From Hoplostethus atlanticus (lineage: Eukaryota; Chordata; Actinopteri; Trachichthyiformes; Trachichthyidae), in NCBI GenBank assembly GCA_034670405.1, contig JAXDDX010000125.1, positions 1,302,001 through 1,366,000 of the forward strand: a DNA stretch of 64,000 nucleotides. The letters are read 5' to 3'. Under the pieces are notes generated by a model. That model did no database searches and had not been told where the DNA came from. It saw nothing but the letters and a program-made list of their open reading frames with translations. Positions 48,861-59,581 of the stretch are shown here, one piece after another; within the stretch, counting starts at the first letter, position 1, and each line of letters opens with the position of its first letter. The position numbers were made by a program, and so were the translations under genes.

Positions 48861-51639
48861 ATGGTGGCAGGTCCAGAAATTTCCAGAATGACTACAGAAT
48901 TCGAGAATGTAAGCTCCCCACAAAGTGAAAACCATCACCATGAGCAGCAGCCAGCAGTGCATGAAGCCTTTGTGAAGCATGTTAGGTCCCTCACAGCAGT
49001 GATCGAAGAGATGGGGAACCTGTTTCTTGAAGAGAGTCAGGATCTTCTGGTGCTTGACTCCAAAGTTATCATAGATTTATCAGTTACAGACACAGTGAGG
49101 AAGGTGGAGTACTTAGGTGCACAACAGTACAAGACCTTTGTGGAAAAACGGCTGGAGCAGCGAACAAAGCCAGTCGCAGACACCCTGCCCAAGAACAAGA
49201 TGCCTCTCTTCAGCCACCCGCCAGTGAAAACACAGTCAAAGCAGAAGATACAACTTGAAGCACTGAAGCGTGATTGCAATCTCTTCTCACGGCTGTATGT
49301 GTCTTGCCAAATACATGATGGCAATCTGGATCAATTCTTCAGCCACGAAAACCAGGTGGCACCACCATCTTTGTCTCAGGGAGGGAAGATGCGACTTGGT
49401 ACAAAAGCAGACCACTTGCACTGCATAAAGACTGATGACACTGACTCACAACATGCTCCTGTGGTTGATGCTGTGTTTCTTGATGGTGCAGCTGTGGTCC
49501 AGATGCTGAATCCTGGTATGGCAAAGACCTTCCAGGACTATGCAGACAGTGTCTTTGTGCCGTATGCAAAATCCTAGCTTGAGAAAACAAGCCGTCTTGA
49601 TATTATCTGGGATGTCTACATCCCAGACAGTCTGAAAGGCACCACCCGACAGAAGAGAGGGAAGGGAATCAGGAGACGGGTGATTCCAACCACTGCACTG
49701 CCAAAGCATTGGAAAGACTTCCTGCGTGTTGATGGGAACAAAACAGAATTTGGATTTGTTTGGATTCCTCTCCCAGCAAGTCACTTGCGTCCCAGTAGAT
49801 GATGGAAAAGAAGTCTACGCAACTCACAGGAAGATGGTGTTCTGCTCTCCTGCCCAGACTTGACAAACCTCACTCCATGTTCTCACAAGGAAGCAGACAC
49901 ACACTTGCTTCTGCATGTGTCAGATGCTGTTCAGAAGGGTTGCAACAAGGTGACTATTCGTACTATAGACACTGACATTGTTGTCCTGGCCGTGGCCATG
50001 TTTAGGAAGATTGAGCCAGAGGAAATGTGGATTGCTCTTGGTACAGGCACCAGCTTCAGATACATTGGGGTTGATGAAGTGGCCAACAAGCTGGACCTGT
50101 GACACTCTCCCATTGTTCCACGCACTTACGGGATGTTACACAGTGTCAGCATTTGCTGGAAGATAAAAGAAAACTGCATGGGAGACTTTCCCTGAAGTGA
50201 CTGAGGCCTTCAATGAGCTCATGCAGATGTGATTGAGCTGTCCAAGGCCGAATCCCAATTCACCCCTTGGCCCTTCCCCTCTGTTTTGCGCGTTCACGTG
50301 TAGGGGTAGGGTGTCCCGATTCTTGTTGGGATCGAGGGGTAGGGCGAAGTGCTAGGGCTACATGGCCCTCCAAATGGAGATTTTTCAGGGGCACACTACA
50401 AACCGAGGGTTAGGAGAAGTCTCCCAGAATGACCTGCGAATCAACTGGAAGATCATGGCGAACGCTACACTACCATCCAAAGTGAACCACAGATGTAGTA
50501 TTTTCTTCGTTAATAAAGATTTAAAAAATATTCTAACCATCGTATTATCTTAGTTTAATGTCGTTTCAATGTATTATAGACCTTTTCTTTAAAACAAGCA
50601 TAACAAAAAAATCGCTAGTATGCCCATGTCTCTACCTCGCTAGTTAACGTTACAACATTGTTTTTAGGCTGATTTGTGCATGACAGTCCCGCATTTTGAC
50701 ATATTTCCATGTCGCATTTCCCCCCTTTGATGGCATATGACGCCCGAAATATAATAATATAATATAAATATAATAATAATAAATATAATATAAGTCCAGC
50801 AGCGAAGTTGCTGCACTTGTTACGGCTCCTCTAATATCGGTGCAGACTACAGAGCACCGCTAACACTATTCTGTCATGAAGTGGCCCGGTAATGAAGCAG
50901 TGGTCTCTTTTATTTGATGACTTGTTTGAACGAATGGTAGCATGAAACGTATATATTGTGAACGAATCGCAAGCGTCCATGCTTTTCTATATCCATCAGA
51001 TGAATGGCAAATGTCACTGTGATGTGTGTAATGTCCGATAACAAACTCGTCGCGTCTGTTTACGTAAACGTCATCGATGACGTATCAGGGTCTTGAAGGA
51101 TTGTCCCATTTCATAGGGGGAGATTTCAACCACTACCCCTTGTGACTCTGTTCCGAGGGCCAAGCCAAAGGGCGAGGGGCACTCGAAAACGAGTCGTAGG
51201 GGTGAAAATGAGAAATGGGATTCGGCCCAAGTAACTGTTGGAGTGCTTTGTGCTGCTGATGTACGATAGGACGAGCGACACCATGGAGGTGAATGAAGCA
51301 AGAAAACAGCTCTTCACTCAGAACTCCAGAGCTCTGGAGAACATCCCACCCACGAAGGCTGCGCTAGAGCAACACATTAAGTGGGCCACCTATCAGGCCA
51401 ATGTCTGGAGCAACTGTCTAGAGTACCTGACCCTGAGCTGCCAAGCCCTTCTGATTGGGGGTGGGTAGTGGAAGGAAGCAACGGGATGGCAGCCACTGTG
51501 GACCACCCTTCCAGAAGCCTCACAGAGCTGCTATGAACTTATCCATTGTGGCTGCAAGAAATGGTGTACTACCTGCTGCAAGTGCAAAACGGCTGCCCTC
51601 AAGTGCACTGCCCTTTGCTCATGCTCAAGAGACTGCTAG
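48861..51639 (+). pseudogene. Repetitive-family gene of unknown function (possible PIN-like nuclease plus CXC-like tail), decayed
   Basis: The order of the pieces is as follows. 48861-49577 encodes 238 residues (LDSKVIIDLSVTDTVRKVEY, VDAVFLDGAAVVQMLNPG, DYADSVFVPYAKS) and ends at a TAG. The same frame continues with RLDIIWDVYIPDSLKGTTRQ. Frameshifts follow near 49760, 49850 and 50100. A block with HKEADTHLLLHVSDA and IDTDIVVLAVAMF at 49890-50005 has spaced acidic residues as in PIN/FEN nucleases (inference only). HALTGCYTVSAFAGR lies near 50140. A 980-bp TIR element splits the gene at 50247. The C-terminus (51238-51639) ends with a cysteine-rich segment, HCGCKKWC...CKCKTAALKC...CSC, like a CXC/tesmin metal-binding motif, and a stop at 51637. 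I have the impression of a dispersed family in fish and cnidarians but cannot name it. Confidence 0.65.
50247..51226. mobile_element. Non-autonomous TIR element, 980 bp, 5-bp TSD CCAAG
   Basis: CCAAG flanks it at 50242-50246 and 51227-51231. Both ends begin GCCGAATCCCA and the arms continue with complementary CCCTTGGCCCTTCCCCT / AGGGCGAGGGGC blocks. Removing it restores continuity of the CXC-tailed gene. An AT-rich ATAATAT stretch lies at about 50749-50790. No transposase frame was found. Superfamily unresolved. Confidence 0.82.
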
Positions 51640-53284
51640 GATTAGAAAGGATACATATGACCATACTGAACTGATAATGTCATCGTAGGGTGGGTTAAGA
51701 GATGCCGACATGACAACAACATTGCTCAGTCAAATTTAATAGGTTAAATCTACCTTGTCTGAAGTCCACTATTTGTTTTTTTTTGTGTGTGTGTGGGGGG
51801 GGTTCATGTTCATGTTTTACTTTATTAAAACAGAGTTTACAGCAGTTCTGTGCCATCTATGTGTAATAAGAGCATAAAAATAAAACAATTGATGTATATC
51901 ACCCTTATGCCTGCGAGAAAGTGAAAAAAAAATGTATTTGACAGCCTGAAATTTGTTCGCCCTCTGCCTAGTCCCAGAGGTCAAATCTGAAATGCCTCCA
52001 CGTCTGAAAATAAACTTCATGGTTTATAGAAACACTGGAGAAAGTTTCATACTTTAGTCAAAATGCACAATACCTTCCATACACGAGCTTATCTGCTCCA
52101 CTATAACCCTTATAACCCATCAGAGGTGATGATGGTCATGCCTTGTCAGAAACTTCAGTCCTCTGAACCTCGGGTCCAGGGCAGAAGAGAGGATCACGTT
52201 TTGTTTTTTTGAATAGAATGTCGGAAATATAATTTTTTTTATCCGATTAATTGAAAAGATAATCCACAGATTAATCGATTATCAAAATAGTTGTTAGTTG
52301 CAGCCCTAGAATTCATACATAACAATTATACAGGGAAGTGCACAATTACAATGATTGTCATTGCTAGGATCACCTTTTAGAGCAATTTTAACATCAACAT
52401 TATGATATTCCCCTCTAAGCAATAATTTGGATTAATCTACAGAATAATAAATTGTGAATAAAACAGAGAATGCAGTAGTCTGTTGTTCAATTATTGCATT
52501 TCCTTTCTTGATCCAGGAGGACCTTTCTGCGCATGTTCTGAGGATTATAACCACATGTGGCTGTGCAGCTGATGACCCTCCAGAGATAGGCACACGCCTT
52601 TCCAACAGTGAACAAACCAGCTAGCACCTCTACACCTTCAAGTACAATTCCATGCTTCTCGGCTTGATATATTCTGTGAACTTGAGCTATCCCAAACAAC
52701 TAAAGTACACATTTGAAGTTTTTCAAAAACGTCTGTTGGAGTTGGATAGCGCTAAGCTATCTCCAAAGGTTCATTCTCTAAAGAACAAACTGCTCAGCTA
52801 GACTTAGCCTAAAACAGGGATTAATGCAGTGGTTAAATTGCACACATTTTGAGAATGCAGCACTGAAAGGTTTTATCAGAACAAATGCCGAGTAAGATTG
52901 TTAGTGTTTATATGTTTTATAGCAAAACATGTTTCTTGCCCTGCTTGATTCATTAAGTCGGCCAAAACAGGGAGAGTCATGGGATAACTCATAACCAAAC
53001 CTAACCCTAACCCTAGTATACACATCTGGCTCCAATAAAAATATTGACAATAAAATAACATCTACCGAAAACAAATAGCCGAAACAAGCCATAACACCGC
53101 ACCCAATATTGGGCCCAAACAAGGATAGAATCTCAAGAACCCATAATGAAGAAAGAGTTAGGATCCAAAGACCAACAACAAAAACTGGACCTTCATCCTT
53201 AGGATGACTACTTACCTTAATAGTAACTACAAGACTAGACCTGGATACTACCTCATCAATGCCTCATTATTATTAGCAACCCAT
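51640..53284. other. Intergenic DNA; one MITE end fragment
   Basis: No gene was found. The stretch 52228-52308 (GATTAATTGAAAAGATAATC to TTAGTTGCAGCCCTA) resembles one terminus of a common fish hAT-like MITE, with no partner terminus seen. T- and G-runs lie at about 51770-51802. Confidence 0.45.
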
Positions 53285-53555
53285 TAGTTTTTTTTTGTGT
53301 TTACACACAAAAACTGGAACTATGCACACAATGGTGAAAACTCTAAGCACAATTCCTTTGTTTTCACTCAAATAGCAATTCTAAATCCCAGTTTTGCACT
53401 ACTCTACACACAAATCCTATCATTTAGCACAATTTTCATACTCTAATCCTTTTTGTTCACATGGAAAACACTGGCCTTCAAAATGCCACACCCTAATTAC
53501 CAATTGGTCTAATTCATCCACACCTGCTCAAACCTGCTAAACTTAGAGGCATCAG

Positions 53556-54487
53556 GTGACTTCTTCTTTGACTGAAACAATGGAACCGCAGTTAGCAGAG
53601 AGGAGGAAGAGGAGGAGGAGGAGGCTAAATATTTCAAATGAAATACGAGCCACATTAGTCGACCATGTTATCAGCCATGGGTTGATGATGACAGAGGCTG
53701 GTCGGCGTGTGCAACCCAATCTGAGCTGTTTCACTGTGGCCTCAGTTATCCGGACCTTTAGAGCTGAGAGTAGGTAAGTAACCACTTCAGTAAATCTTCT
53801 CTACTCTCTACTGTAATTACAGTAATGTAACTTCATGGTATCATATCAATGCAGTTCTCAGTGATGACTGTAGAGAAAGGCATAGTGTAACATTGTTTTG
53901 TGTTTTACATTGATCAAATGTTAGCCTATATATATATATATACTTTCTTTTCACAGAATTGAAAGACTACCACCAAGGGGAGGCAGAGGCCAAACCTTTA
54001 CTGCGGAACAAGAAGGCCATTGGTCAGCAAGGTGTCATCACGCTCATCTTGGACCCTACAACGCTGCCATTCTGATTGCATTTCTTGATTCGCTCCACAA
54101 CATCCTCATCACCCCACAGGAAGACGGACCAGAGCAGCCCAACTACGTTATAATTTGGGACAATGTAAGTTTCCACCACTGCTCTGGTCCAGGACTGGTT
54201 CATTGCCCATCCACGCTTTTCTACCCCCATATTCACCTTTCCTTAATCCAATTGAAGAATTATTTTCAGCGTGGCGCTGGAAGGTGTATGATCGCAACCC
54301 CCATGAGCGACTCATCCTGCTCCAGGCGATTGAAGAGGCATGTGGAGACATTCATACAGACGCCTGCCAGGGTTGGATAAGGCATGCAAGGCGCTTTTTC
54401 CCCCGCTGCTTGGGCAGAGAAAACATCGCATGTGATGTTGATGAGGTTCTCTGGCCCAATCAGGATCAGAGGCAGGATGCAGAGTAA
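53556..54487 (+). pseudogene. IS630/Tc1-like transposase, copy 2 (internally deleted)
   Basis: Exon 1 (53580-53775) has an Arg-rich start, then the helix-turn-helix region (LVDHVISHGLMMTEAGRRVQ) and a canonical GTAAGT donor. Exon 2 begins after TTTTCACAG at 53956 (IERLPPRGGRGQTFTAEQE), where a deletion joins it directly to AHLGPYNAAILIAFLD. The segment that carries the first catalytic D in copy 1 is missing. The second aspartate is present (YVIIWDNVSFHH, about 54145). A frameshift follows near 54225, then LPPYSPFLNPIEELFSAWRW with the last catalytic residue and a C-terminus ending ACDVDEVLWPNQD. Together copies 1 and 2 show the whole family layout. Confidence 0.78.
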
Positions 54488-54710
54488 TGTTGAATTTTGT
54501 TCTGTTTTGTTGTTTTCGTCCCCCCCTCCATCTTGAACAGTGTTACAGGATTGTAAAGTAACAAATAAAGATGTACTTTGTTACATTTTTGTATTGTGCA
54601 TTGATTTCAGGTTCCAAGTGTTTTCCATCAGTGCCAAAATAGGCAACATTTTTGTGTCTTGTCAAAACTTTGTAGCAATGTGGCAGTTACAGCTTTAGGT
54701 TTGAGGGAAG

Positions 54711-54742
54711 GTGTGTGTGTGTGTGTGTGTTTGTGTGTGTGT
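54711..54742. repeat. GT microsatellite
   Basis: Nearly pure GT tract with one TTG interruption. Confidence 0.9.
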
Positions 54743-55727
54743 GCCAATTGGGGCTCATTCAAAAGACGATACTGCATTGTATAATACACAATACACACTG
54801 GTGTTTCACACACAAACAAACTCAAAGTGACTGTTCACACGCATTGCTGAGCTGCACTGAATTACGGTAGAATTAGGTTTACCTATGCCATATTTACTGT
54901 ACAGTATGAAATATTTACTGTATTTCATCAGAACGCCAATAATGTCTTCAATTTTATACATTTGAATATGTAATTGAATGTTGTATGAATGCATGTTGTA
55001 TGAATGTTTATTTTGTAATCTGCTTTGGCAACATTGTTTGTTTCCAGTCATGCCAATAAAGCAATTTGAATTGAATATGTAATTGCATCATGATGCCAAA
55101 ACGTATCTAAACAGTATTTTGATGGTAGTGTTTTAAATTGATCACACCAGTGTGAAACTGATGCTCAGTAAGAGCTATTCGTATAATGGCCTGTGTTCAG
55201 TGTTTTGCAGTGTTGATTTTGCAAGAGATTTGTGGAATTTTGCCAGAACAGTTAACTCTTACTCGGTTTGTGTGTAGAGTTTTGAGAAATTGAGCTATAT
55301 TTTCAGGAAATGATGTTGTCTAAATGTTCAAACAATTTAGAAAAACTGTAATACCTACTACTCAAGACCAAAATGGTGGCACGCAACGCAAGGCTCAGTG
55401 TCTCTCCAGATTCTGCGAATTAGTAGTTATCTGCCTTTTTGTTTCAGCCGACTTGAACTTTTGGATATTGGATTTAACAATCCGGACAACTTTATCAGCG
55501 ATCTCCGGCTCATTCCAGAGATCGTCAAGACAGCGGACACTATCAACCTGGCTCCACCAGTCGGAAGGGCTCGCCGGCGGCGTCAAAAACAAAGGAGGGG
55601 GAAGAGAGGTAGTGATGGGAAGACCGACTCTTTTAACTAACTCGATTCTTTCGAGCCGTCCGATAGAAGTGCATCGATTCTGAATCGATTCATTATGATT
55701 CACCAACAAAAACATACCACCCCACGT

Positions 55728-55793
55728 GAGGTTTGAATCTACAATCCTCAGTATGAGAGTCTGCTGCTCTACTAACTGAGCTATACTAGTAAT
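55728..55793 (-). ncRNA. tRNA-like sequence inside the hAT element
   Basis: On the minus strand, TAGCTCAGTTAGTAGAGC forms a perfect D-arm and A-box (GCTC pairs with GAGC). About 30 bases later, GATTCAAACCT resembles a B-box. The segment between could hold an anticodon loop with CAT, but the anticodon stem pairs only partly, and acceptor-stem pairing is not convincing. It is probably a decayed tRNA or tRNA-derived SINE head, not a functional tRNA. Confidence 0.4.
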
Positions 55794-56009
55794 GGCATCA
55801 TATGAGCGCCACCCCTTTCAAACCAGATGTGTAACCAACTGTAAAACACCAACTAAACTACAGGTTAATGACAATAATAATATTTATAGTATTTACACAG
55901 AGTATTGCTATTGATTTCATTTTATTTCGTGTGCTCTTGACTTTCTTTTTCTAATAGAGACAGTTTTGTTGACCAATGTTAAATGTTAAATGGCTTATAG
56001 TTTACCCAA

Positions 56010-56275
56010 TTACCAGTTAATTTCTTAAACAACAAAAACTGTTGTCAATGTGTGCAGAATAGATCGCTACATTATTACATTGGCCTTTTTCACGATCGGA
56101 TCAGCTGTTCTCGTCCGATGAATGAGAGAGACTACTTCCGCTTACCCGCCGGATCAAGGAGCCATATTGGATTATGAAAAAGGCCAATGTAATAATGTAG
56201 TGATCTATTACATTCTATATACATTGACAACAGTTTTTGTAATGTTTAAGATGTTGTTTGATAAATTAACTGGTG
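56010..56275. repeat. Large inverted repeat (palindrome)
   Basis: 56067-56092 and 56175-56200 are perfect 26-base inverted copies (CTACATTATTACATTGGCC and its complement). Imperfect complementarity extends outward to about 56010 and 56275 through ACAACAGTTTTTG-type sequence. The centre contains GATCGGATCAGCTG / GCCGGATCAAGG. It may be a MITE nested in the hAT element. Confidence 0.8.
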
Positions 56276-57315
56276 ATTGTTTGATAAATTAACTGGTGAT
56301 TTTTTAAAATAAATTATTTTTTTTCTGGCGCTGCTATAACCGCTGCTGAATCAATTCAGTCGCGTGTGCGAGTCGAATCAACTCACTCACTTAACTGAGT
56401 CGGTTCTTTTGAACGATTCGTTCGCGAATCGGCCATCACTAAAGAGAGGTCGTCTGACGGCTAAGCTAAAGCTAACTCCTCACCGGCTATCTCTACCCAG
56501 CATTTTCCTCGCTAATGTGCTGTCTCTGGCGAACAAAATGGATGAGCTGCGGCTGCGGATCACCACTCACAAATGGATTAAGGACTGCAACATCATGATC
56601 TTCACAGAAACATGGTGTCCCAGTGGTGAAACAGTGGTGTCCCCGATAGTGCCATTGAGCTAACTGCGTCCTCTGGGCGGACAGAACAGCTGATGACTCC
56701 GGTAAGACCAGAGGTGGGGAACTGTGCATTTATGTAAACAAAGCTTGGTGCACGGACACTGCCATAGTGGAGAGTCACTGCTCTGCTAACCTTGAGTTCC
56801 TCATGGTTAAGTGTAGACCCTTCTATCTGCCCAGAGAGTTTACATCTTCTGTTGTTACTGCAGCTTATATCCCCCCGGATGCTAATGCTAAGCTTGCAAT
56901 GAAAGAACTGCATGCTGCCATTAGCAAGCAACAGACTAAACATCCAGAGGCAGCCTTTATTGTTGCAGGTGACTTCAACCACTCAAACCTGAAGACTGTA
57001 CTCCCCAAATTCCACCAGCATGTCTCCTGCCCCACTAGAGGAGACAAGACCTTAGACCATGTGTACACCAACATGGCGGAGGCATACAAAGCCATTCCCC
57101 TCCCCCACCTAGGACAGTCTGACCACCTCTCATTGTTCCTCAACACCTCGACCCTGGTCAAGAAGGCTCACCAGCGTCTCTTCTTCCTGAGGAGACTCAA
57201 CTGCAACTGCTCTGTTTCAGGCCGGAAAGCACTGCAGAGGGTAATGAAAACCGCCCAACGCATCACAGGTACCTCACTCCCCTTGTCGGAGGAAGAAGCC
57301 TAGGTTTCAGGCCAG

Positions 57316-58046
57316 TGTTGAAGACCGGACCTCCACGCCAACACTTAATCTTCTTCACGATTCTGTAGATTCTGTAGTTACTGGAGTCTCAAACAGGTTC
57401 AAAGAAGTCACTGGAGATGATCAGAGTTCGATGCATAGAGTTTTATTCTTCAACAGAGACAAAACCCGAGTTGGTTCCGGAACCAGACTGAAATACAACT
57501 GTCTGTGCATGATCTTATATATCCCAAGAACTGGGTGGAGAATACTGACTTCTCCGCCCTGTTTTCCCAAAACAACCTATTGCCATCCACAAAACAATGG
57601 TGTCATATCTCTCATAACTTCCAAATTTGGGCCCTACAGGTGACTTACATAACACCATTATATAATACGCTTTGGGCCTATCTGCGCATGTCTGGGTCGG
57701 TGACCTCGGCCCTCCAGGTGGTCGCTACATCACCCTGGGTGCTCCCCCCTTATGATTGCAGGCTCCCCCCCCCCCCCCCCCCACGATTGCAGGCACTGGG
57801 TATTGTTTAATTACACGATTACAAATGCTTTCCCAGCTCTCTAGGCATATTCAGCCTGTCCTCTTGACACCCTTATCTTGTGAAGACTCCAGACCATATT
57901 TTTTTAAAAACTTTATGATTACCTTATGATTTTCAGGTTACATGCTTAATCAGACACAATCTTTTATATTTATGCAAACCTAATATATTGATATAAATGA
58001 TATTACTCAATACAAAGCATATTCTTGATTAAAATATGTTACAACA
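57316..58046 (-). repeat. 3' LTR of an endogenous retrovirus
   Basis: Read on the minus strand, the 731-bp segment begins TGTTGTAACA at 58046 and ends CTTCAACA at 57316, giving TGTTG...CAACA inverted ends. It is directly preceded by a polypurine tract. An AATAAA signal lies at 57447-57442, about 125 bases before the LTR end, and a TATATAA-like motif lies at about 57666-57659. A C-run occurs at 57767-57782 (plus strand). Only one LTR is in the window, so TSD and age cannot be tested. Confidence 0.82.
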
Positions 58047-58058
58047 TTTCCCCCCTTT
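58047..58058 (-). other. Retroviral polypurine tract
   Basis: The minus strand reads AAAGGGGGGAAA immediately before the LTR. This is the expected plus-strand primer site and supports the LTR boundary at 58046. Confidence 0.8.
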
Positions 58059-58623
58059 GGGACTTGACTTACCAAGTCCCACACACACATACCGCTTATC
58101 AGGCTCTAACATGCTTCTTTAAAATGCACAGAATGCACATACTGAACATGGCTCCTGGGGTAACCAACACGAGACAAACATATAACAAAATAGCCCACTA
58201 AAATGAGCAGATTCAGGAAAATCGAGTCACTGAACGGGAGCTTTAAGCTCGTGATCTTCATAATATAAATTGTATTAGATATCAGAAATAATATGTGGAT
58301 TACATTGTCACTCTGTGAGATTATATTAATTTGTATCAATTTACCAGTGTAGACTACTTCAGTGTGGACTACTTAATTAGTGTGGATATTATAATCAACA
58401 ATTATATTAAAAACAGTATAATTTCAAACAATCCATCATCAATTTATGGCACATCTATGTTAACTATAGGTGTTAAGAAACTTGTACTCAAAAGATAAGT
58501 CGTCATGTAGTCATCGTTAGTCATCTTCAACCCAGACACTTTGCGTGCCGTAGAGGGTCACTAACATGAGAGGATACTAGAACCTCGTCGTTCATGTTAG
58601 TATGGGTATCTTCCAAGTCAGTC
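58059..58623. other. Non-coding segment between accessory ORF and LTR
   Basis: AT-rich and without long frames on either strand. It could be 3' untranslated sequence of the subgenomic retroviral messages. Confidence 0.5.
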
Positions 58624-59553
58624 TCAGTCCAGGTTTACCTGGGTTTCTTGTGCTTGTATTAGACTTTTCTGGTTTTCCATAACATCCTCCCGGGCTTCCA
58701 ACACCTGCAGTCGATATTTCTGCTTTTTCATGCTATCCTCTAGGGCTTCCAGCTCTCGTAGTCGAATTTTCTGTTCTTTTACCTTCAGCGTATGGTGTTT
58801 GGTGGAGCGTCGTTTGAGCTCTTTCAGTCTGCGATTGGTCATAGCACGGACCTTGCGTGGTGATAGGCTACACGTCTGTATTTGGAACTGCTGCCACGTG
58901 AGGTCAGCCATCTTGGAGGGTTCCCAGAGTTCACCGGTACATTCATCATCAGGGGAGCTGTCTGTGCTTGACCAGTCCCCCTGCCACGCCTGCAAAATTT
59001 GCATTTCAGATTCAGGAAGTTCAGCGTGGGAAATGTCCTCCTCGAGTTGCGGCTGCCATATGGAGGTTGATGGTTGCGGCTGCCATGTTGAGGTCGAAGG
59101 TTTTTGGTAAGGGTTCGGCACTTCCCCTTGAAGCAACTGTCGTAACAGCGAGGACGTCTGGGGAGGTGGTGTTGGAATGCGTCCCGCAGTTGTTTCTCCT
59201 TTGGTTGGACCTGCAAATCTTGTTGTATCCTGTTCATCAATGGGGGGACTCTGGTGTGGTTCTCCTAGGTCTGATGCTGTCGGCTGCTGTGTCCCCCACT
59301 CTGACTCCTCTGGTCCTGGTGCGTTTACCAACACATTTCCCTGTTGGTACCACTGGTTCATGATTGGGCGTGGTTGGCTCACGGCTGGGGATGCCCTGTA
59401 AGGCCCTTCGGGGAAGAACCCTATGGCTGGTCCCATCTGGGCTGGATCTAAAGGGGTCACTTGAACCAAATTTTGTGGCCATACTTGAGGTTGTGTAACA
59501 TAACCCTGATTCTGTGGGAATTCTGGCCACGTATATCCCGGGCCTTCTGCCAT
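58624..59553 (-). CDS. ERV accessory ORF 2 (309 aa), function unknown
   Basis: An intact frame begins 28 bases after the preceding ORF. Residues 1-150 are rich in Pro, Gln and Gly (QPQVWPQNL, TPPPQTSS), and residues about 151-170 carry an STSTWQPQPSTSIWQPQ tandem motif. An acidic stretch follows (about 172-210, including DDECTGELWE). Then comes a basic segment (RKVRAMTNRRLKELKRR, about 233-249), and a Leu/Glu/Lys/Gln-rich helix to the end looks like a coiled coil. The acidic, basic and coiled layout would suit a nuclear regulator. A partial bZIP resemblance (N-x7-R in the basic part) is noted, but the leucine spacing is imperfect. No relationship to known accessory proteins is visible by eye. 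Confidence 0.65.
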   Translation of the reverse strand: MAEGPGYTWPEFPQNQGYVTQPQVWPQNLVQVTPLDPAQMGPAIGFFPEGPYRASPAVSQPRPIMNQWYQQGNVLVNAPGPEESEWGTQQPTASDLGEPHQSPPIDEQDTTRFAGPTKGETTAGRIPTPPPQTSSLLRQLLQGEVPNPYQKPSTSTWQPQPSTSIWQPQLEEDISHAELPESEMQILQAWQGDWSSTDSSPDDECTGELWEPSKMADLTWQQFQIQTCSLSPRKVRAMTNRRLKELKRRSTKHHTLKVKEQKIRLRELEALEDSMKKQKYRLQVLEAREDVMENQKSLIQAQETQVNLD

Positions 59554-59581
59554 GATTTATCTATCAAAATAATGAAGAGTG

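Larger units (their letters stand above)
53285..55350 (+). mobile_element. IS630/Tc1-like DNA transposon, copy 2
   Basis: The right end is GAAAAACTGTA at 55340-55350, an inverted CAGTTTTTC with TA target. The left end is poorly preserved, near a TAGTTTTTTTT at about 53285. Subterminal AT-rich sequence with ACTCTAA / TTGTGT-type motifs resembles the MITE at 38750. It encloses the transposase remnant and a GT microsatellite at 54711-54742. Confidence 0.6.
55610..56441. mobile_element. hAT-type element with 8-bp TSD AAGAGAGG
   Basis: AAGAGAGG lies at 55602-55609 and 56442-56449. The termini are TAGTGATGG and CCATCACTA. The insertion splits the LINE fragment. No transposase is present. The interior holds a tRNA-like segment and a large palindrome. 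The 8-bp TSD and TAGTG terminus fit the hAT superfamily. Confidence 0.9.
55380..57315 (+). pseudogene. Non-LTR retrotransposon fragment: ORF2 endonuclease with RT mostly deleted
   Basis: The 5' part (55398-55609) has degraded N-terminal sequence and an Arg-rich RRRRQKQRRGKRG. It is split by a hAT element and resumes at 56450 with LANVLSLANKMDELRLRI and CNIMIFTETW, the start of an AP endonuclease. Frameshifts near 56640 and 56770 lead to PNLEFLMVKCRPFYLP-type sequence, AAYIPPDAN, VAGDFNHSNL and SDHLSLFL (56767-57150). At about 57160 the sequence jumps to the far C-terminal RT region (KKAHQRLFFLRRL, KALQRVMKTAQRITG), so the whole RT core is deleted. It ends at the retroviral LTR. The clade differs from L2 and L1 (I- or Rex-like by motif); it is dead. 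Confidence 0.75.

Noticed and set aside
58730-59363. Plus-strand frames opposite the ERV accessory ORF
   Set aside because: They lie antisense to the longer 309-codon frame, start at arbitrary Met codons and show no domain. An antisense retroviral gene is conceivable, but nothing here supports it.
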